From positions 501,001-565,000 of the forward strand of contig NC_135553.1 of the NCBI RefSeq assembly GCF_964340395.1: a stretch of DNA of 64,000 nt, read 5' to 3'. Every line of letters begins with the position of its first letter. Position 1 is the stretch's first letter. The notes under the pieces were generated by a model that had not been told where the DNA came from, did no database searches, and saw only the letters and a program-made list of their open reading frames with translations. Below are positions 54,329 to 64,000 of the stretch, one piece after another. The DNA comes from Glandiceps talaboti. Lineage: Eukaryota > Hemichordata > Enteropneusta > Spengelidae. A program made the position numbers and the translations under genes.

Positions 54329-57300
54329 TTAGGTAATTACAGGTTCTTCTTCATCCAAACTATCATCACTAGTCAGACCGACATGGTTAGTGGTTTCTGG
54401 TGGTAAGAGTGTTGACTCTGCTAATTGATTGAGAGCTTTCAATACAGTGTCTGGCATATGATCCAGTACCATTCTGGCACTCACGACAATAGAACTGAGG
54501 GTGTCATGGCCAGCCCAGCTTGCATGATATACAACCTCACCACAACAGGTTCTGAAATGATAAAAAATAATTAGTATCTAATCAGATTATGGCTCTTATT
54601 CCTAGATCATCACCACTAAGTAAGGGTGCCTAGATCTTCACCACTACACCATCACCACTAAATTAAGGTGCCTAGTTCTTCACCACTAGTTTACTGTGAA
54701 AAGTTCATCATCATTAATTTGAGGAAGCAATCAGTTTTTGTAGTCTGTCATAAATATTTGGGTTAGAGTACATGTAACACAACAGTCACACATTATATAC
54801 GTTTCAAGTGTTACCTAGGTGATTCTTCTGTTATGTGTATAACCTGGCCAGGTGGAAAGAGAGCTGTTCTGTTACTGACACTGTCTGGTTGTGATTGGTC
54901 ATCAGTGTAACTCCTTGGTCTGTTTCTATTGGTTGAAGCTCTTTCATCTAACAATGGCTGACTGATATTTGGTCCACTCTCAACGTCATCAGTTGGGGCT
55001 GGTAATTTCTCTGGAAATCCACAAGCTGTATACCAACACCCACCAAGTAAAATTTGGTACTGGAAAACAAAATGAATTCGTGATATTTTTTGTTGCAAGG
55101 GATTGGCATCAACAATAACATGCTTCATAATAATGAAATGCAATACTCATGGTGATAACTTTATTGATAGAAATGTTCAAGTCAAGAAATAAAGTGAGTT
55201 TGGCTTTTGTGTCTCAATCATTCAAATGTTTTCATTTACAACCCTTGGCAGTCCGTAATTAAGCCATATACAGTACTCAATTGTAAGTGTGGCTGGCATT
55301 GTCATATATGCACAAAGGATGTTTTACAATTAGTGTTTAATAGTCCCATAAACATGCGATACACTGATGCAGGAATACAAGAAATCAGATATGCAAATGA
55401 AGCACATACTGACCATTTTCACATTTACATTGAATGTCTCCTTTTTTAAAGAGACAAGTGTCGCACAAATACTAAAAACTACATTTTCCATGACCATGAA
55501 ACTACACGGAGAGTGTACATTGCCTTCCAGTCAACATATCACCAAAGTTTTCACTAGTACGAATGTGTCAGACATACCTTGGGTTGAGTGTTATTTCTTA
55601 AAACACGATGTACTTTCTGTTTCAAATCATCCAGAGACTGTAAACTTAGTCTGCAATGGTAACAAATGAAATATGAAGGTAATTGCTAACAAGATTGAAA
55701 TATTGTGTTCTAATCTACAGTTTACATTCTTTACAGACAATGCTAAGGTGTGAACCTAGATGAAAATTTAAAGTTTGTTTTTGTAAAAAATTATAGTACT
55801 GACATTACCCTCTATTCTGTACCCTTTTCACCACAGGCACATAATGTAACTTTTCTAACTGCCATGTTGTCAGACTAAACATCTGATTTGATCTACCTTG
55901 GTATGACGTCTTTGTCAAGTATTTTGAATGACCTACCTTGGTAAGACGTCTTTGCCAAGTACTTTGAATGACCTACCTTGGTAAGACGTCTTTGCCAAGT
56001 ACTTTGAATGACCTACCTTGGTAAGACGTCTTTGCCAAGTACTTTGAATGACCTACCTTGGTATGACATCTTTGCCAAGTACAACAGATGTAATAAAATC
56101 CTTACTATACAAACATCCCTCAGCACTGCAAAAAATTACAGTTTGAAAATTATCAATAATAATCAAAATATTTTATTTATAGAGCAATGTAATTTTCTTG
56201 TAAAAATGTTAGACTTGACTGGCAACATTCAGTATCTTGTAGGTTTATGTGATTTGATGGGCGATTATGACAGCAATGTCCAGATTGTAAGCCAATCATC
56301 AAGCCTCCATTTGATAGGGGATTAAGACAGCAATGTCCAGATTGTAAGCCTCCATTTGCAGTGAGCAAATTACAGAATAAAAATGTGACTTTGTGCAATA
56401 TTTCTAATATATATGTCAAACTTACTTTAGAAGTCCCCCTGGTGGTGAGTAAGCATAGCAATAGAGACCAGGCCAAGTGTTATGTAGTAATATGGATAAT
56501 AAAGCAGCTGCACCAGCTCCTAAGCTGTGACCTACTATCACCACTTTGTAATCCTGTAATAATCAATGAGAATAAGCAATGATTAGACACTGCCCAAGAC
56601 AAGAGTCAGTGAAATAATCAGAAGTATCACAACCAATGATTAGACACTGCCCAAGACAAGAGTTTTTAAAATGATCAGAAGTATCATAAGCAATGATTAG
56701 ACACTGCCAAGACAAGAGTCAGTGAAATGATCAGAAGTTGCATAGAGATCCCGTATATCAGCATTGTCTTACCGGTGCTTCACGGAATGCCCTCTCCAAC
56801 ACATGTTCATTCTCTAAGATATTTCTAATATATTTAGCAGCTTGTAAGATGCCTTTATGGGCCTTGATTTCCTCTCCACTGTCAACCTCCACTGGTGAAC
56901 ACTCAGCTGTCATGTCTGTCAAGGCATCCTGTATGATAAAGCAATGGAATTGTGTTGAGAGAATGCATTGGTTGTATGACATATGATAGTCTACGAATGG
57001 TAATGCAGTAAACTAAACATTAGATACATACCCTGAGAGATAGACTTCCTCTTATTGATATTACTACGGCTAGCTGAGAATGGTCTATGGCGACAAAGAA
57101 TGGAATTTCATAAACCTATAAGACAAATAAAAGGAAAGGTATATCAACTGAGATGAAACTGTATCACATATGATAAGAATAAGTACAATGTATTACTTAT
57201 GTTGAATTGATAACAAACTCTTTTCAGTATATCATGTACACAAGTAAAGTTTACAGTGTCATGACAATGCCTCCTAATGTCTACATAAGGCAGGATTATG

Positions 57301-60300
57301 GAGGGTGGGGAGGGGGGTGTTAATGACAGCATAAATCTGAACTTATTCTGAACCAATCCTGCAATTTTCCAGACTTGAGACACCCATAGGTGTACAGTTG
57401 TATAGACACCCATAGGTGTACAGTTGTATATAATATCAATCAGACACCCATAGGTGGTGTACAGTTGTATATAATATTAATCAGCTCCCAAATATTTTCT
57501 CACAATAGAACTAAGAGACCAGTAATGCCATCTGTAGTTGTTGGTTAGAGACCAGGAAGGAAAAAATCTTGGCCCTACTAGTGGCTGTTTCTGATATCAT
57601 TTGTGCATAAAATAAAGTAGAAAGTATGCCTTTTCACTTTATCGAAAGGGTACTCATGAATTACAAGTTTGGCATCACATTCTTGTTACTACTCTGGCAA
57701 TCAAGGTCTCGGTTTAATACTTTACTGACACAAACTGAAACTATTGTTGTGACATGTTGGACATTGGTTTAATTGTACTCACAGTAGGGTGGCATTTCTG
57801 ATGACATCCGTTATCTTGCAGTGTGCATTTTTGGGGACATCCAATGTTTACACAGGATGATCTGATTCAAATAACAGAGGCATCCCTATAATCTACCACA
57901 TCAAATATCAACAGTTTTAGTTTGTGTCTATCTTAGTACCTAAAACTGAGACCTTGATTGCCAGAGTAATGATTGAGTTTACAAACATTTCTGATAGGCC
58001 TTACTTTATTATGAAAACTGCAATAGATAATATCGCTTTGTCTCAGTCCTGTAGCATTCTTCAACGCTGCAGTATTACACTCACAACAATTATCTTCATT
58101 AGAAGTACTGATGGTACAACAGGTACATCTGATAAGATAAAGAAACCAACAAATGTTACAGTAATACATGTAATGGACATGTTGATAATGTGTATTGACA
58201 TGCTGATATAGTTTATAGACATGGTGATATTACATAGGAACATGCTGATATTGTACATTAACATGTTAATATTGTGTTAATGTTTATAGTATTGACTGCT
58301 TTCCCTCTAAAACTTCGCAATCTCATTTCTTATTTGCATGAGGATTTGTTTTTACACAGCTATAACATTGTAAGCACATTTAATAGTACAACTGAAGCAG
58401 ATTCAATGGTGTGAGTGCTAACATTGCCAACTTATTGACAAGAAAGCAAGTTTATTGACTATGAAATTATTGTCCATGATGGTTTGGTTGAATTGTCACC
58501 CACAGGAAAGAAATGTCAGAGTTGTCATAGCTTTAATAAATTAACATATGTCTTTTTTTTCATATCAACTCACAATAAAGTGAATTGTTTTGGAATTTGA
58601 TTCCAGGGATAACTGAAGTTCAGAAATGTAATATTGCAATATATCCTAGAAAAAACCACCTTAAGGTATGAAACTAGTTGGAAATTCGACAATTTTTTAG
58701 TGTATCAAATAACCACAGATATTGTAAACCATATAATGCTATAACATGTGTTACATGCTGATGTAATCCTAATCTTTTCAATCACATGTCCATCACTAAT
58801 CACAGCATCAGCTGTGCAACTACACTAACAAAGTGACTAGATTATCTAGGCATGCAATCTCCGTGTTGATTAAAAATGTCTGGTGCAAAAAAAAAAAAGA
58901 AAGATGAAATATGACAATGTATGGTATAAAAGTACTCACAAATGAAATCCATACATGCCAATATGATTGCAATGGAATAGAAGGAAGACATTGGAATACA
59001 TTAATATACAACATTAGTGCAAGCTGTGGCAAGGGGTCAATTTTAAGACAACCTTTGAATGTTATCATTAAATTTGACCCCTTGCCACAGCATTAGTGCA
59101 AGCTGTGGCAAGGGGTCAATTTTAAGACAACCTTTGAATGTTATCATTAAAATTGACCCCTTGCCACAGCATTTAATAATGCAAGCTGTGACAAGGGGTC
59201 AATTTTAAGACAACCTTTGAATGTTATCATTAAAATAACTGTTATTTAATATCACACAGGATTATCCACTACAAGTAGGACAAACACCTAGTTAGCTTAG
59301 AATTGAAATATATATTAATGGCACACACATTCTGAGCATTAAATTATTAATTAAAATTAATGAAGTATATTAAATGATGTGTTGAAACTGAATACTAAAT
59401 ATAATTATATGATGCACTGTGATGATGAATAATAAATTTGTTATGTTGATGGTAGTAAAATTTTATACGCATTAAAAGCCATACAATGTAAATGTTTAGT
59501 ACAGAGACTCTGAGAGGGTAATTATAGGATTCATTAACATGACAAGGCCATCATACATCAATAATGATACAATGGTCAGGTCATATCGTAACTCATAAAA
59601 TTCTTTTGTGTACAGACCATTAGTACAGTTGTTATCTATACAAATACCTATAGCACTGGATGTGCATAGCAATAGTAGTACATGGTAGTAGTATTGTCTC
59701 CATTCAAATGATGAATACCATATGTGTATGTATAATAGTAATACAGTATCCATACAAAGGTCTTGTATATATGATACAAGGGGATTTCACTTACATATAT
59801 TTCAAACACATTTTTTTCATAATAGGAAGTTCATTTCCTCTGGATCAAGCTATTATTCTAGTAAAGTCAATAGGAAGTAATCATTTATCCAGCCATTAAT
59901 CAATCAGCCTTCCAATCAGTCCACCCAACCATTCATCCACCCACCCACCAATCCACAAACCCACCCACCAACCAATCAGTCCATCCATCCATCCATCAAG
60001 TCATCAATCCATCTATCCGTCTGTCCATCCATCCACCCACCCATCAATCCATCAAAAAAGACCCCATATAGGTAAATGGTTTGTATTACATACCTACATT
60101 CTACACACAATTGGCACAGACCACACATTGGATTAGCATACACAAACAATGGCCAACCATAGGCAGCTGAGGCATACTTCATGTAATAGGCTACATTGTG
60201 AATATCGGCATAAGGTGAACCTGGTGGGCGTGGAAGACGAGGCTGTTCGGTGATTGCTGGTACTAGTACTGGGGCGTTACCACAACGTTCCTGAGCTTCT

Positions 60301-62285
60301 TGTTCTAGTTGTATTAACGCCAAACCTGCCGCAACGTCTGAAGGCACAACATCTGTATCCTGAAACAACATCAAATCAAACCATGTATGACTTGATGTCC
60401 TGGGTTATGTCAAACAATATCGATATTTTGATTTCTTTCATACAATTGTCCTAGAACTAGAAAAGACAAATCAAGACAAGATTCTTGTTCAAATTCAGTG
60501 AAAGTGGCTGTACATAAAAGGATTCATTAACACTTTACCTTGAAAAAACCAGACAAGAGTTCAGCTACGTCACTAAATGCTGAGTGTGAATTCTCATCAA
60601 AGGCTGCACAACAACACAATAATTTACACCTGGTGAAGAAAAATAATATACAGATTATGTTAATCACCTTGACAACACAATAATTTACACCTGGCAAAGA
60701 AAAATAATACACAGATTACATTAATCACCTTGACAACACAATAATTTACACCTGGTGAAGAAAAATAATACACAGATTACATTAATCACCTTGACAACAC
60801 AATAATTTACACCTGGTGAAGAAAAATAATACACAGATTACATTAATCACCTTGACAACATAATAATTTACACCTGGTGAAGACACTAACTAGCCAATAT
60901 GATGCAGCACTGATACACAACAACTTAGTGTTCCTCCATCCCTAACTATGTACATGTATTGACTCACAAAAACAGTTTTATCATTTTGAGAAAGAAATAT
61001 GTTACCTTTCATTAGAAATCCCACTGTATATCATCTACATGACATGGACCATTGTATACTGTCTATATGACATGGGGATACCTACCACTGTCATACTATT
61101 TGTAGTGTTTTCAAACACATTTCATAACAACTACTAGTTTCAATGCTTTTGAATATTAAAGTGCTAACTGTTATATTTTACAAATTACACATCTTATACC
61201 CAACATATAATTTCAGTAAATGTCACATAATGAATACCTCTAGTAACTATGGTAACATGACTCTTTAACATACTGGATTACTATAGTAACTGGTTCATTC
61301 AACACATTAATGTACCACATGGTAACTCATATCAAAAACATGCATGTATGGTTACTGTGGTAACTGTTACATTCTGATGCCATATATATGGTTACTATGG
61401 TAACAAGCATATTTGATGCATAGTTACTGATGTGACACATTCAACACATAGTTGCCATGGTAAACTGTGATACTGAACACATCTGGATTTCGTGTGATAA
61501 CCAAATCATGGGGGTATTGACAGCCTTAAACTTATATTCAAAAAATTCTACATATTCAGGAAAATTAATTTCTTTAATATTACAACTGCAACACTATTGA
61601 GTATGTGAACTTTATCATATCACAACTGTACCTTCCATGGGCTTAGTAACTAAAGATAAATAACAGCAGCAATAATTCTGGTCGACAGTAATACAGTACA
61701 TTATACAAGGACAAAACTTAGCAGGGTATAATACAATACATGTACCTACTAATGAGTTATAAAGATGATATGCGAAAGTAATAAGCTTACCTATTTTCCC
61801 ACAGTCTGTGAGCTGCTAAGTGGGCACTTTGTCTTAACTGCTCAGTTTCACTGCTTTGTAGTTGATTACTCTTGTTAATGGTGACTGTTAACTTTCCCAG
61901 TGGATCAAAGACCAAGGCAATTCCAATAAGGACAGAGAGTAGGATAATCCAGCTAGAGATGACAGCTCCTTCTACGGTCCTCACAACATCAGCATCACAC
62001 TGATTCACCTTATGGAAAACCCAACGTGTTCCCAATATTGACCATAAAAACTCACCAATAAAAAATAATAGTCTGATGTAGAGCAAAACTGGCAGGTGCC
62101 TCCTTGGGTATGTGTTTAATATAGTTCCTTGCATACTACAATAAGTTATGCCTAGTTCTAAAATGATGACAATGGCTAAAATAGCTAGTAAACCAACAAG
62201 GTATGACAGTAGTAGGTCTCCTCCCTCATCACAAGCTAACAAATCCACTCTATGTACTTGGTATACAACTGATATGGCAATAATC
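54329..62285 (-). CDS. DAGLB: sn1-specific diacylglycerol lipase, beta-like, 11 exons, 5' end missing
   Basis: DAGL hydrolyses diacylglycerol to 2-arachidonoylglycerol at membranes. Exons: 61791-62285, 60539-60629, 60094-60359, 58005-58128, 57032-57115, 56773-56928, 56426-56553, 56057-56125, 55578-55650, 54815-55059 and 54329-54551; about 650 residues, phases consistent. The largest exon encodes the membrane segments ([58 protein letters not shown]). Then come Cys-rich [39 protein letters not shown] and the lipase core: nucleophile elbow [16 protein letters not shown] and the acid in [10 protein letters not shown]. Late His residues in QVIHITEE and LDHMPD are candidates for the triad base. 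The short tail (ends EEEPVIT) fits the beta form (672 residues in human), not the long alpha form. About 35-40 N-terminal residues lie beyond the window or in an unseen exon. Two exons have tandem-copied splice sites. Confidence 0.93.
55891..56083 (-). repeat. 40 bp minisatellite that carries a DAGLB splice donor, 5 copies
   Basis: Each unit holds the last 27 bp of the exon with the catalytic acid (codons LGKDVIPR) plus the donor. Donors sit exactly 40 bp apart (true site ends at 56056; copies at 56016, 55976, 55936 and 55896). Four read GTAGGT and the most distant GTAGAT. Confidence 0.93.
56570..56735. repeat. Tandem repeat, about 57 bp unit, 3 copies, DAGLB intron
   Basis: Units with aatgattagacactgcc and caagacaagagtcagtgaaa. 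Intronic only, starting about 15 bp upstream of an acceptor. Confidence 0.85.
57375..57482. repeat. Tandem repeat, 3 copies, DAGLB intron
   Basis: Three units of gacacccataggtgtacagt plus tgtataatat, of uneven length. Confidence 0.8.
59023..59236. mobile_element. Tandem trio of a 69 bp hairpin element, DAGLB intron
   Basis: Units 59023-59091 and 59102-59170 each have complementary arms (GCTGTGGCAAGGGGTCAATT and its complement) around the same short middle. A third at 59184-59236 has only the left arm. Units are nearly identical. It looks like a tiny inverted-repeat element that was copied in tandem after insertion. Confidence 0.7.
59900..60055. repeat. CCAT/CCAC-rich simple repeat beside a DAGLB donor
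   Basis: Irregular (CCATCCATCAAT)-type repeat ending about 35 bp from the exon donor at 60093. Confidence 0.85.
60611..60888 (-). repeat. 61 bp minisatellite that carries a DAGLB splice acceptor, 5 copies
   Basis: Each unit holds a full 3' splice site, TTATTTTTCTTCACCAG, followed by the first 19 bp of the exon (GTGTAAATTATTGTGTTGT). Copies of cacctgg/cctgg lie at 60627, 60689, 60749, 60810 and 60871. Only the most 3' copy joins the true exon (60629). One copy reads TTTGCCAG. Confidence 0.92.
61240..61465. promoter_or_regulatory. Cluster of RFX/X-box-like palindromes, DAGLB intron
   Basis: Palindromes GTAACTATGGTAAC (61243-61256), GTTACTGTGGTAAC (61351-61364), GTTACTATGGTAAC (61391-61404) and GTTGCCATGGTAAA (61451-61464), plus a weaker one near 61278. 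They approach the X-box GTNRCC-N(0-3)-RGYAAC; the last fits best. Function is inferred. Confidence 0.4.
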
Positions 62286-64000
62286 CTGAAAAGAGAAGAG
62301 ACAGAAAATACAGAAATTTATTCTCTTTGTCATTCTACAAGACTTAAGTTTTATCTGCGCTGCACAACACTACACTATACTATACTATACCACACCACAC
62401 ACCACACCAAACCAAACCACACTACACAAAACCACACACTACACTACACCACACTACACTTCATTACACTACATTGTACTAATTTACACTTACTAAAATA
62501 TGAAATTAATTTTTTTAAACTAGACAATCGTCTTTAATCAATAAATATATTCCTTCAGTCAGATACTTGTGTTACAAGAAACTGCCCACTGTCTTACCCC
62601 CCCCCCCCCCCCCCATGTAGTGATACAAGATTTATGGACACCATCCTAACCCTACTTGTTGCAAATTCAATATTGAAGGATATAACAAGTATTATCTATG
62701 ATATTTTCCATATGCAGGGCTGTTGTTGTTTTTTATAAGTAATGATAATGATAGAATTAGAGGTTGTAAAATAATTGAATCTCGGGAGACATTAAAATGG
62801 ATGACAAAATAGATAGAGATGTTGGGGATTACGATGGTACATGTACATTGACACAAGAGGATGGGTTACAATTTGTACACCATAACATGAAAGGTGTTGA
62901 TACATGTTGATATTACTAAGTACATAGCCATGTCATTTTAGCAACAATTTTAGTCAATTTACATTTACTCTAGCCACACTGTACACGTCTGTACCAGCAC
63001 TTATTGCCAAAATACATTTTTGTAATTTTAGCCACTGTATGCTTTGTTAACATGACAGGAATTTTACTGTACAGTGGCTCTGTTATTTAAACCCCAGGTA
63101 GCTGTAACATTTTGGTATTTTGTATTAATTTTTGCAATGCCCATGAAAATTATAAAATTAACTAGACTCAGTTTTCTTTTGATTAGGTGAATTACTTCAC
63201 TTGACTGGTGGCGCAGTCAATCTGATTAAAATCTAATGTGTTGAATACCTCTGGATGTCTTGTATTTACCTCTATTCCCTTCATATATTGTCATTTGTTT
63301 GCAATTTTTTTTGTTCTTGATATCATCATCGCATTCTTCCTACATTTGAAGGTGATCACGCCAGGAACAAAGAAATAAAAAACAAATGAAAATATAAGGA
63401 ATTCGAGGTAGGTAAAGAAAATGAGCCACAACTCTAAAACAGACTTTCAGATTGGTGGTACAGTTTACCTGACTGAAGAAATGCATACCAATAAGTATAA
63501 ATTAGATACTGTTCCTATAAAAAATGTGTATCAACAAATTTACAATTTGTGAGATGTTGATAGGATTTGTTCATGCTTTCTGAGTACATAAGCATAAAAT
63601 AAGTCTGAAAATGGAGAACAAAATTGATTCAAAAACTTGCTCCAGTTACAACTACTACAGATTTAGTCGATATTGTACAAGTGGAGAGACATTGTGAAAC
63701 ATGTCAAATCAATATACAAGTATCCAACATGTACACATCCTTGACAGTAATAAGGCAAAGAAAAAAAATAATTGCGTGTTTCCAATAACACGGCCTCACA
63801 AAACAGGGTAGGTAGGTCAGGATTTGATTTGATTTTATATTAGTTTATTTGACCTTCTTAATTGTTTTTAGTTTTTTTAATATGGCTTCAACCAAAAAAC
63901 AAATGAAATGTCAATCAGAATACTCTTCTGTGATACTTTGGTGAAATACGTACAGACATCACTGAGGAAAGAAAAATGACATGCATGAAGGTGAAGAAGA
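62286..64000. other. DAGLB first-intron sequence up to the right edge
   Basis: No DAGLB start exon (expected motif of the type FGRRWxxASDD) is seen, so this should be intron. It holds a CA/CCA-rich simple repeat (62361-62465), a C run (62598-62614) and the family B element copy. Confidence 0.55.
63218..63454. mobile_element. Palindromic transposon family B, copy 2, diverged
   Basis: The left end CAATCTGATTAAAATC is identical to copy 1 (46544) and continues with the matching blocks tcttgtatttacctctattc. The right end TCAGATTG also matches. The arms still pair but with many mismatches, so this copy is older. The flanks gtggcgcagt (63208-63217) and gtggtacagt (63455-63464) fit a decayed 10 bp target duplication; the two differences fall at a CG. 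Confidence 0.75.

Overview
The window is nuclear DNA of an animal, most likely a bilaterian invertebrate. It is AT-rich, has many introns and is crowded with microsatellites, minisatellites and small hairpin transposons. The encoded proteins align closely with vertebrate orthologues recalled from memory, with one gene for families that vertebrates have duplicated. I cannot name the phylum.

Layout: (1) 185-6319, minus: the first eight coding exons of WASHC2 (FAM21), running off the left edge. (2) 6650-10392, plus: TSR3, five exons, head-to-head with WASHC2 across a 330 bp shared promoter. (3) 11661-18584, minus: ERCC1, nine exons, convergent with TSR3; a palindromic two-way poly(A) signal lies near 11.62 kb. 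(4) 22551-39385, minus: a complete GGA clathrin adaptor, 15 exons, with a likely 3 kb 3' UTR. (5) 41740-43832, plus: PHF5A, three exons. (6) 46071-46141, minus: tRNA-Gly(GCC). (7) 46.2-54.3 kb: no recognisable gene; several minisatellite arrays and hairpin elements. (8) 54329-62285, minus: a DAGLB-like diacylglycerol lipase, 11 exons, with its first exon(s) beyond the right edge. Reading frames join across all 51 exons, which supports the models. These are housekeeping genes in endosomal and Golgi sorting, rRNA modification, DNA repair, splicing and lipid signalling. I see no sign of a functional cluster.

The most unusual feature is a recurring architecture. In four genes, seven minisatellites sit exactly across an exon-intron boundary, so each repeat unit carries the end of the exon plus its splice site. 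The intron therefore holds 4 to about 50 extra, mostly intact splice sites. Six arrays copy a 5' splice site (WASHC2, ERCC1, GGA three times, DAGLB) and one copies a 3' splice site (DAGLB). None of the seven periods is a multiple of three, so use of any one adjacent extra site would shift the frame. Other items are two copies of a 229-237 bp palindromic transposon family with 10 bp target duplications, a foldback element inside ERCC1 intron 1, a 94 bp MITE with a 9 bp target duplication, a four-copy array of CTCF-like sites, clusters of RFX-like palindromes and a GC-AG intron in ERCC1.
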